Assembly: GCA_017861095.1 (NCBI GenBank)
Contig: JAGFXI010000161.1
Location: 1 to 5,381, forward strand
Length of the DNA: 5,381 nt
Direction: 5' to 3'
Source: Deltaproteobacteria bacterium
Lineage (GTDB): Bacteria > Desulfobacterota > Syntrophobacteria > BM002
Part shown: positions 1 to 4,654 of the stretch, one piece after another
Layout: the number at the start of each line of letters is the position of its first letter
How positions within the stretch are numbered: the stretch's first letter is position 1
Made by a program: the position numbers and the translations under genes
The notes under the pieces: generated by a model
Databases searched by the model: none
Seen by the model: only the letters and a program-made list of their open reading frames with translations
What the model was told of the DNA's origin: nothing

Positions 1-488
1 TGATGGGTATTTTCCCCGTAAGGTACGTTGATGTGGAGTGTTGCTCCAGCGTTCAGGGCGAAGGCCCGGAAGAACTCGGGGACGAGCTGGAGCTCAAACT
101 CCCCTACCTTCTCCCCCAGCTTGGGAACCTGGTAGATCAGGTAGGCCCGGTTGGAGAGATCAACCACCACGGAGGCCAGCGCCTCATCCATGGGAACACT
201 CTGCTGGCCATACCGTCGAATCCCCTTTCGCTCCCCCAAGGCTCGGCTGAAGGCCTGGCCTAAGCAGATGCCGACATCCTCCACCGTGTGATGCTGATCA
301 ACCCAAAGATCGCCTTTGGCTTGGAGCTCGAGATCGAATCGTCCGTGAGCGGCAAAGAGGGTTAGCATGTGATCGAGGAAGCCCATGGACGTGCTCACTC
401 GGCACTGCCCGGTGCCCTCAAGGTCGAGCGTCAGTGTTATCTTGGTCTCCGTGGTCGTCCGGGTGACGCTGGCCGTTCGCTTCTCCAT
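1..488 (-). CDS. hisB: Imidazoleglycerol-phosphate dehydratase (partial, 3' end outside window)
   Basis: Cytoplasmic enzyme of histidine biosynthesis. It dehydrates imidazole glycerol phosphate to imidazole acetol phosphate using paired Mn ions. 162 residues are visible of a family length near 195-200. Seen in order: an N-terminal R-T-T-T-E-T segment (residues 10-15), FLDHML (37-42), GDLWVDQHHTVED (59-71) with metal ligands H66, H67 and E70, ERKGIRRYG (86-94), PMDEAL (99-104), and LHINVPYGENTH (151-162), which is the start of the second His-His metal motif cut by the window edge. The ATG at 486-488 fits the usual family N-terminus and has GGAG (496-499) seven bases upstream. It is the first gene of its transcript, behind its own promoter, so no other his gene lies upstream. 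One oddity: S34 stands where the family usually has Gly in the T-G-x-x-FLDHM turn. The identification is secure. Confidence 0.96.
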   Translation of the reverse strand, partial: MEKRTASVTRTTTETKITLTLDLEGTGQCRVSTSMGFLDHMLTLFAAHGRFDLELQAKGDLWVDQHHTVEDVGICLGQAFSRALGERKGIRRYGQQSVPMDEALASVVVDLSNRAYLIYQVPKLGEKVGEFELQLVPEFFRAFALNAGATLHINVPYGENTH

Positions 489-539
489 GGCAGGACTCCA
501 CTCCAACTCTCTCCCGATGCTCTTTGTTACTGCCTCGGC

Positions 540-568
540 ACTATAGGGAATGTCCCTCACCCTGTCAA
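540..568 (-). promoter_or_regulatory. Sigma-70 promoter of hisB
   Basis: The minus strand reads TTGACA (563-568), a 17-base spacer, then TATAGT (540-545). This is a perfect -35 and a 5/6 match to the -10 at the ideal distance. Transcription should start near 533, giving a leader of about 45 bases before the hisB ATG. The spacer carries an inverted repeat, AGGGA-ATG-TCCCT (545-557), that touches the -10 and could be an operator. No regulator is identified. Confidence 0.85.
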
Positions 569-621
569 TCCCGCCCTTGACCACAGACGTGAGCAACAGG
601 CGGAGACACCCCCTGTGCGAC

Positions 622-645
622 AAAAAACCGCAGCCTCGGCCGCGG
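622..645 (-). terminator. Intrinsic terminator of the tRNA-Ala transcript
   Basis: On the minus strand CCGCGGC (639-645) pairs with GCTGCGG (628-634) around a four-base loop. This gives seven pairs, one of them G-U, followed directly by six T (622-627). It starts 19 bases after the tRNA 3' end and lies before the hisB promoter, so it separates the two units. Confidence 0.9.
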
Positions 646-663
646 TCAGTCTTCTTCGAGTCC

Positions 664-739
664 TGGTGGAGACGATGGGATTCGAACCCACGACCTCAGC
701 GTTGCGAACGCCGCGCTCTCCCAGCTGAGCTACGTCCCC
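664..739 (-). tRNA. tRNA-Ala, anticodon CGC, CCA encoded
   Basis: A full cloverleaf can be drawn. The acceptor stem is GGGGACG / CGTCTCC and includes the G3-U70 wobble pair, the main identity element for alanyl-tRNA synthetase. The D arm is GCTC-AGCTGGGA-GAGC. The anticodon stem CGGCG / CGCTG carries the loop TTCGCAA, anticodon CGC, which reads GCG. The variable loop has five bases. The T arm is GTGGG-TTCGAAT-CCCAT. The discriminator base is A, followed by genomic CCA at 664-666. Total length is 76 bases. It has its own promoter upstream and terminator downstream, so it is a single-gene unit. No integrase or duplicated 3' end is visible, so there is no sign that it serves as an integration site here. 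Confidence 0.98.
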
Positions 740-755
740 AGCCTCGTTCGGCTCC

Positions 756-785
756 CTTATAAACCCATGGTGCGGGCCCTGTCAA
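756..785 (-). promoter_or_regulatory. Sigma-70 promoter of tRNA-Ala
   Basis: The minus strand has TTGACA (780-785), an 18-base spacer and TATAAG (756-761), a 6/6 and a 5/6 match. The bases after the -10 are G/C-rich (GGAGCCG), as is common at stable-RNA promoters under stringent control. The predicted start near 749 is about ten bases before the mature tRNA 5' end at 739, leaving a short 5' leader for RNase P. Confidence 0.85.
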
Positions 786-819
786 GGATATCCTCCGACA
801 CGCGCTTAGCATGATGTTG

Positions 820-840
820 AAAAAACCGGTCGCACGGTCT
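820..840 (-). terminator. Possible weak terminator after the pil-region genes
   Basis: On the minus strand ACCG (835-838) pairs with CGGT (825-828) around a six-base loop. One A-T and one G-U pair can extend the stem, and T residues follow to 820. It begins about 15 bases after the stop codon of the small helical protein, the right place for the end of the five-gene series. The stem is short, so strength is doubtful. Confidence 0.35.
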
Positions 841-852
841 GTCAACAACCTG

Positions 853-1152
853 TCAATGGAGGAGACCGTTGTGGATGTTCTTGAGTTTGCCTTGAAGGTA
901 GAGGCTTCGAAACTCGGAGAGCAACTTATTGGTTGCCGTTTCGATCTTCTCGAGTTCTCGCTCGTCAAGCTGGGATACGTCCACCCGCGCCAGGGCCGCC
1001 CCCAAGCGACGGAAAGGCACTGCGAGTTCCGGCCGAAGCTCCTCAGTTCGCAACGCCTTTTTTACGTCGGCTATGGTTCTCCGGCAGTGATCAATCCGAA
1101 GCTGAAGCTCCCGACCCGCTCGCTTCTTCTGCCAGCGCTTAAGCAGCCTCAT
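853..1152 (-). CDS. Small charged helical protein, function unknown
   Basis: I do not recognise this family. The product is 99 residues (100 if the preceding ATG at 1153-1155 is used). It is rich in Arg, Lys, Glu and Leu and has almost no Gly or Pro after the first third. It looks like mostly helix, with leucines spaced as in a coiled coil or helical hairpin: RELQLRIDHCRRTIADVKKA near 15-35 and a segment around DERELEKIETATNKLLSEF near 64-82. No signal peptide, membrane span or catalytic motif is visible. AGGAGG (1156-1161) abuts the first ATG with no spacer, so the second ATG at 1150-1152 is the likelier start. It begins about 58 bases after the stop of the zinc-ribbon/pseudo-receiver gene and is probably cotranscribed with it. 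An accessory or partner role to the upstream pilus genes is guesswork from position. Confidence 0.7.
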   Translation of the reverse strand: MRLLKRWQKKRAGRELQLRIDHCRRTIADVKKALRTEELRPELAVPFRRLGAALARVDVSQLDERELEKIETATNKLLSEFRSLYLQGKLKNIHNGLLH

Positions 1153-1190
1153 CATCCTCCTGGACTTCCGTGGGCTCCGGATCGGTACAT
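1152..1190 (-). other. Possible 12-codon leader ORF overlapping the next start
   Basis: An ATG at 1188-1190 is preceded by GGGAGG (1198-1203) with a seven-base spacer, an excellent ribosome binding site. It opens a 12-codon frame (MYRSGAHGSPGG) ending in TGA at 1152-1154. That stop overlaps both candidate start codons of the small helical protein (ATGATG). This arrangement would allow ribosomes to terminate and restart, coupling translation. The peptide is Gly/Ser-rich and resembles nothing I know, so it may simply be chance. Confidence 0.25.
1156..1161 (-). promoter_or_regulatory. Ribosome binding site deciding the start of the small helical protein
   Basis: AGGAGG directly abuts the ATG at 1153-1155 and is three bases from the ATG at 1150-1152. 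The first start would have no spacer, which favours the second. The site also lies inside a 12-codon ORF whose stop overlaps both starts. Confidence 0.6.
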
Positions 1191-1209
1191 GGCGCGGCCT
1201 CCCGTGACG

Positions 1210-1914
1210 CTAGACTACACCAGACACCTGGAGCATATCCATAAACACCTTGTAGAACCGGCGGTGCTCGGCGAGCGCCCGCTCAATGATCATCTTCACC
1301 TTCGGCACGTCGTTCACATTTATGACGGCGTTGACGCTCTTCGCGAAGGCCACAAGATTATCAAGGGTCCGATGTTTCTTGCAGATCAATGTCAGAAAGA
1401 TGTTTCTCCGCGTCGACATGGGCATCGGCTGAAGGTACCGCAGGATCGTGTTGTTCTCCGCCGTCTCCCCGCAGAATTCCTCGTCTAACATCACCAGATC
1501 ATAATGGTTGTACCGAAGCTTGCTGAGCGCTTCCTTTACCGAACTTGCCACGCTGCCGTGAGAATTCAGTTCCGCGAGTGCCGTCTTCACCGCTTTCACG
1601 CGCTCCGGTTCGTCCACGCAGATCAAGGCGCTCATGGCTCCGGCCTGGAGGAACTCCAGGGGCGAATCGTACACGGGATCCGTACCCAGCTCGACGGCGA
1701 CGGCTGTGGGAGCCTCGGTAACCGCCGAGACCGTGATGTCGAGTCCCATGGCCGCGCCCGTGTCTTGGAGTTGGGTCGCCTGTTTCTTCTCCTTCGGGCC
1801 CACGGTTATGGGATTCTTGCACTTGCTGCACGTCGCTCGCAGGGGATGGTCAACCGGGACCTTCTCCTCAGGAACCGAAAGAACCGTCTGGCAGTGCTTG
1901 CACTGTACCTTCAC
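1210..1914 (-). CDS. Zinc-ribbon / receiver-like (pseudo-receiver) domain protein
   Basis: The 234-residue protein starts with a zinc ribbon of the MJ0042/prokaryotic type: C5-x2-C8, then C29-x2-C32, with the usual SVPEEKVP stretch between and a sequence like RATCSKCKNPITV. A linker of about 60 residues rich in Ala, Thr and Val follows. Residues 96-225 resemble a response-regulator receiver: SALICVDE (acidic pair D101/E102 after strand 1), YDLVMLD (D144 at the phosphorylation position), FLTLI (strand 4, T175) and AVINVND (strand 5), where the conserved Lys is replaced by Asn. Loss of that Lys suggests a pseudo-receiver that may not switch by ordinary phosphorylation. No output domain follows. 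The start is GTG at 1912-1914. Its position after two pilus retraction ATPases suggests, but does not prove, a role in controlling motility. Domain assignments are from motif reading; the zinc ribbon is firm, the receiver likely. Confidence 0.85.
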   Translation of the reverse strand: MKVQCKHCQTVLSVPEEKVPVDHPLRATCSKCKNPITVGPKEKKQATQLQDTGAAMGLDITVSAVTEAPTAVAVELGTDPVYDSPLEFLQAGAMSALICVDEPERVKAVKTALAELNSHGSVASSVKEALSKLRYNHYDLVMLDEEFCGETAENNTILRYLQPMPMSTRRNIFLTLICKKHRTLDNLVAFAKSVNAVINVNDVPKVKMIIERALAEHRRFYKVFMDMLQVSGVV

Positions 1915-1921
1915 CGTACTT

Positions 1922-1928
1922 CCTCCCC
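1922..1928 (-). promoter_or_regulatory. Ribosome binding site supporting a GTG start
   Basis: GGGGAGG lies seven bases upstream of the GTG at 1912-1914. No nearby in-frame ATG would preserve the zinc-ribbon N-terminus, so the GTG start of the zinc-ribbon/pseudo-receiver gene is well supported. Confidence 0.8.
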
Positions 1929-1930
1929 TA

Positions 1931-2024
1931 GCCCGGATGCTCCATGACTCGCTTGCTCCGACGGCAGATCTGGCCGTCCTTCCGGGCGTCCTGAGGTGTC
2001 GGCCCCTAGGACGTGCCGATCACC
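1931..2024 (-). promoter_or_regulatory. Possible structured RNA leader before the zinc-ribbon gene
   Basis: The 212-base gap 1915-2126 has no gene and no clear promoter, but its half next to the gene is full of complementary segments on the minus strand. GGTG-A-TCGGC (2015-2024) pairs with GCCGACACC (1995-2003), nine pairs with one bulged A. CGTCCT (2008-2013), in the loop of that stem, pairs with AGGACG (1987-1992) and equally with a second AGGACG (1975-1980). GACGGC (1973-1978) pairs with GCCGTC (1960-1965). GCCCGGA (1981-1987) pairs with TCCGGGC (1931-1937), closing a domain three bases before the ribosome binding site. Several of these are mutually exclusive, as in a regulatory switch. 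I do not recognise a known riboswitch class, and GC-rich DNA readily yields such pairings by chance. Confidence 0.3.
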
Positions 2025-2126
2025 TACGCCTGAAGACCGATACCCTGCAACGGCCCGGCGGCATGCGCATCTTCGCAGTCTCGCGACATCGATTCATGAA
2101 ACATCGGGGCTAGCACCGATTCAGCG

Positions 2127-3311
2127 TCAGTCACTCCCTCGCTGGCGGGCGGGACGCCCGTAGTCCCTATCCATTTCCAGACCTTCGATATCGGTAACCT
2201 TCTCGCCCCGGGCCGCCTTGATGCGATCGATTCCCCGGCGGACAACAGCTCTCTTCGAGGCATAAGCCACAGCAGTCTCCTGCGTAACGAGGCCGTCTTG
2301 GTACAGACCGAGGATGGAATCATCGAAGGTGCACCAGCCGAAAGCTCTGTTCCCCTCTGTGATCTCGTAGAACGTCTTCCCCTCGCTTTCGCCCTGGAGG
2401 ATGACCTCCTTGACCCGGAGGTCGTTCCCCATGATCTCGAAGGCGGCCACGCGACCGCCGTCGATCTTGGGAAGGAGACGCTGACAGACGATGAAGCGCA
2501 TCGAGTCGGCCAGGCGGATGCGCACCTGTTTTTCCTCCTCTGTATCGAACATGCCGAGGAGGCGGTTAATGGTCTGACCGGCATCAGTGGTATGAAGGGT
2601 CGTGAGGACAAGGTGCCCGGTTTCCGCCGCGCTGAGCCCTATCTCCACGGTCTCCCGGTCGCGCATCTCGCCCACAAGAATGATCTTGGGAGCCTGTCTG
2701 AGAGCGGCTCGTAGCCCAATGGCATAGGCATCGAAGTCGCTCCCCAACTCGCGCTGGTTGAAGGTTGCCTCCCGGTGGTGATGCACGAACTCCACCGGAT
2801 CCTCAAGGGTGACAATGTGGACGGGCCGGTGGTCGTTGACCTCATTGAGGATCGCCGCAAGTGAGGTGGTTTTGCCGCTTCCGGTGGCTCCCGTAACAAA
2901 CACGATGCCGTTCCTCTCCTGGGCAACCTTCTTGAATATCTGGGGCAGAGTGAGATCATCGATACTGGGAACCTGGGTCTGCAGTCGCCGCATCACCACC
3001 GAATAGTAGCCTCGCTGGGAGAAGACGTTCACACGGAAGCGCGCCTTTCCCGCCAGGTGGTAAGAGAGGTCACATGAGCCGGTGCGAAGAAGCTGCTCGA
3101 CATTACGGCGATCGCCTCCCACGAGGTTCAAGGCGAAGATCTCGGTTTGAAACGGAGTGAGGCTGTCAATCGTCACGTCCATGGGAACTGGCTTCAGTAC
3201 CCCGTCGTGTTCCACCTGAAACGGCCGGTCGACGGTGACGATCAAGTCGGACACGTTGTCATGCATGTCAAGCATCTTGCGAAGAAAATGGTCTATCTCT
3301 CGTTTCCGCAT
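2127..3311 (-). CDS. PilT-family type IV pilus ATPase, PilU-like second copy
   Basis: Cytoplasmic hexameric secretion ATPase expected to help PilT disassemble the type IV pilus at the inner membrane. From the ATG at 3309-3311 it has 394 residues. The N-terminal PilT PAS-like domain covers about 1-110 (SDLIVTVDRPFQVEHDG near 21-37). The core has Walker A GATGSGKT (141-148), Asp box TLEDPVEF (168-175), Walker B IILVGEMRD (210-218, catalytic Glu present) and His box GHLVLTTLHT (232-241). The C-terminal domain keeps FGWCTFDDSI (324-333), equivalent to the GMQTFDQ region of PilU. In place of the AIRNLIRE motif that marks true PilT it has RVKEVILQ (299-306). A charged tail of about 35 residues ends the protein. 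ATP hydrolysis should be intact. It lies 150 bases after pilT in the same direction. PilU-like is the best label; a second PilT is possible. PilB is excluded by the short length and lack of its N-terminal domain. Confidence 0.93.
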   Translation of the reverse strand: MRKREIDHFLRKMLDMHDNVSDLIVTVDRPFQVEHDGVLKPVPMDVTIDSLTPFQTEIFALNLVGGDRRNVEQLLRTGSCDLSYHLAGKARFRVNVFSQRGYYSVVMRRLQTQVPSIDDLTLPQIFKKVAQERNGIVFVTGATGSGKTTSLAAILNEVNDHRPVHIVTLEDPVEFVHHHREATFNQRELGSDFDAYAIGLRAALRQAPKIILVGEMRDRETVEIGLSAAETGHLVLTTLHTTDAGQTINRLLGMFDTEEEKQVRIRLADSMRFIVCQRLLPKIDGGRVAAFEIMGNDLRVKEVILQGESEGKTFYEITEGNRAFGWCTFDDSILGLYQDGLVTQETAVAYASKRAVVRRGIDRIKAARGEKVTDIEGLEMDRDYGRPARQRGSD

Positions 3312-3316
3312 AACCA

Positions 3317-3322
3317 CTCCCC
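3317..3322 (-). promoter_or_regulatory. Ribosome binding site deciding the start of the PilU-like gene
   Basis: GGGGAG ends five bases before the ATG at 3309-3311. It overlaps the in-frame GTG at 3315-3317, which therefore cannot be the start. The ATG is preferred, two residues shorter than the longest frame. Confidence 0.75.
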
Positions 3323-3347
3323 TGAAGCCAGAAGGTGTCTCCCGCTA

Positions 3348-3391
3348 CCGGGCCCACACTCAGCATGCCCGGGACCGGATTCAGCTCCGGT
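3348..3391 (-). other. Two adjacent inverted repeats between pilT and the PilU-like gene
   Basis: The 150-base gap 3312-3461 holds a perfect six-pair repeat, ACCGGA-TTCAGC-TCCGGT (3374-3391), and next to it CCGGGC (3348-3353) paired with GCCCGG (3367-3372) over a 13-base loop. Neither is followed by a T-run, so these are not intrinsic terminators. They could stabilise the upstream mRNA end or reduce expression of the distal gene. No convincing promoter is visible in the gap. Confidence 0.35.
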
Positions 3392-3461
3392 GATACCTCC
3401 GGGGGACCTGCTCGATGTCTTGAGTAATCCTGCCTCGCTTTCCCTGCCATTCAGACTCGGA

Positions 3462-4544
3462 TCAGACCTCGGTGAAATCTGCAGGAGGCGTCCGCAGGAA
3501 GGGCCGGAATTTCTCCTTGTCTTCGCACTTCATGTACGCCTCCTCCGGGCTGATCCGATGGGCTTTAAGATGACCCATGATGGCGTCATCGAGACTCTGC
3601 ATGCCGTACTTTTTGCCGGTCTGGATCGCCGTGGGGATCTGATAGCTCTTGTTCTCGCGGATCAGTGCCCGTACCGCATGGGTGGCGATGAGAATCTCAG
3701 GGCAGCAGATACGCCCGGGAATGTCGATCCTCTTAAACAGGCTCTGGGCGATCACCGCACGGATACCGTCCGCCAACATTGACCGAATTTGGAGTTGCTG
3801 GTTTTCCGGAAAGACCTCGATGATGCGATCCACGGTCTTTGGGGCGCTCGTCGTATGGAGAGTGGAAAATACCAGGTGGCCCGTGGCCGCAGCCTCGATG
3901 GCGAGGGAGATGGTCTCCAGATCACGCATCTCGCCAACGAGGATGATATCAGGGTCCTCCCGGAGGGCACCCCGGAGGGCGGCGGCGAAGGATTTTGTGT
4001 GAGTGAACACCTCTCGGTGGTTGATGACGCAGCTCTTGCTCTCGTGGACGAACTCGATCGGGTCCTCGACGGTAATGATATGGTCTTTCCGCTTCCGGTT
4101 GGCCTCATCGATGATAGCCGCCAGGGTGGTCGACTTGCCGCTACCAGTGGGGCCGGTCACTAGTACGAGGCCCCTGGGGAGCATGGCGACTCGTGCCACA
4201 ACCTGCGGCAGTCCCAATTGCTCGACGGTCAGGATCTCGCTCGGGATCTCCCGGAACGCCGCCCCGATTCCGTCCCTGTGCTGGTAGAAATTGGCCCGGT
4301 AGCGCGCCAGGCCAGGAATCTCGTAGGCGAAATCAACATCTCCCGTCTCCTCGAAGACTTTTATCTTATCTTCCGAGGTGATCTCGTAGAGCATCGCCTT
4401 GAGTTCGTCATTCTCCAGAACCCGGTATTTGACCCGCTCCAGGTCGCCTCGGATCCGAATCACGGGCTGCTGCCCCGCAACCAGGTGGAGATCGGATGCC
4501 TTTTGATCATGCACCAGCTTAAAAAACGCGTCAATTCGCGCCAT
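3462..4544 (-). CDS. pilT: Type IV pilus retraction ATPase PilT
   Basis: Hexameric AAA-like motor at the cytoplasmic face of the inner membrane that depolymerises pilin and retracts the type IV pilus, powering twitching motility and DNA uptake in organisms that have it. It has 360 residues, close to the usual 345-370. The N-terminal domain includes KASDLHLVAGQQPVIRIRG (15-33). The core has Walker A GPTGSGKST (131-139), Asp box ITVEDPIEF (157-165), Walker B IILVGEMRD (200-208, catalytic Glu present) and His box GHLVFSTLHT (222-231). AVRALIRE (290-297) matches the PilT-specific AIRNLIRE motif needed for retraction, followed by YGMQSLDDA (313-321). This motif makes PilT firm over PilB, GspE or PilU. 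The ATG at 4542-4544 is chosen by its ribosome binding site over an in-frame GTG 15 bases upstream. The 110-base gap to the TPR/SLH gene (4545-4654) shows no clear promoter, terminator or small gene. Confidence 0.97.
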   Translation of the reverse strand: MARIDAFFKLVHDQKASDLHLVAGQQPVIRIRGDLERVKYRVLENDELKAMLYEITSEDKIKVFEETGDVDFAYEIPGLARYRANFYQHRDGIGAAFREIPSEILTVEQLGLPQVVARVAMLPRGLVLVTGPTGSGKSTTLAAIIDEANRKRKDHIITVEDPIEFVHESKSCVINHREVFTHTKSFAAALRGALREDPDIILVGEMRDLETISLAIEAAATGHLVFSTLHTTSAPKTVDRIIEVFPENQQLQIRSMLADGIRAVIAQSLFKRIDIPGRICCPEILIATHAVRALIRENKSYQIPTAIQTGKKYGMQSLDDAIMGHLKAHRISPEEAYMKCEDKEKFRPFLRTPPADFTEV

Positions 4545-4552
4545 GGTTAGCT

Positions 4553-4557
4553 CTCCC
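4553..4557 (-). promoter_or_regulatory. Ribosome binding site deciding the pilT start
   Basis: GGGAG lies eight bases before the ATG at 4542-4544. It overlaps the alternative in-frame GTG (4557-4559), which has no comparable site of its own. The resulting N-terminus MARIDAFF also matches typical PilT proteins. Confidence 0.75.
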
Positions 4558-4654
4558 ACCCCGACGAGAATGTCTTCAAGGTTTGACCGATTTCCCTTCT
4601 ATCATCAACGAGATCCTTATCCTCCCCGTTGGCTGCGAGAGCGATGGACCCCTT

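Noticed and set aside
664..739. tRNA gene as the attachment site of a mobile element
   Set aside because: No integrase, no duplicate of the tRNA 3' end and no composition change in the window.
369..762. Plus-strand frames with peptides such as RWDSNPRPQRC and MGFEPTTSALRTPRSPS
   Set aside because: They are the reverse-complement translation of the tRNA-Ala gene; such peptides are well-known false proteins in databases.
811..1488. 225-residue plus-strand frame
   Set aside because: It lies antisense to the small helical gene and the zinc-ribbon gene. It has no recognisable motif or convincing ribosome site and is a GC-rich shadow.
2103..2120. Hairpin ATCGG/CCGAT just after the PilU-like stop codon, as a terminator
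   Set aside because: Only five pairs with an eight-base loop, and GTTTC rather than a T-run follows.
2024..2611. 195-residue minus-strand frame over the 3' half of the PilU-like gene
   Set aside because: Out of frame with a gene carrying full PilT-family motifs; its Arg/Ser-rich composition is typical of a frame-shifted shadow.
3268..3450. 60-residue minus-strand frame in the pilT to PilU-like gap
   Set aside because: No ribosome binding site before its ATG, it overlaps the start of the PilU-like gene by over 40 bases, and its composition is not protein-like.
3312..3461. Possible cyclic-di-GMP (GEMM) riboswitch, prompted by GGTAGCGGG on the minus strand near 3341-3349
   Set aside because: The invariant GGACGCAAAGCC-type segment and the helix arrangement of GEMM are absent.
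3147..3782. 211-residue plus-strand frame
   Set aside because: Antisense to the ends of pilT and the PilU-like gene, with no family features.
3462..4544. PilB or GspE type assembly ATPase
   Set aside because: Too short, without the extra N-terminal domain and tetracysteine zinc site, and it has the PilT-specific AVRALIRE motif.
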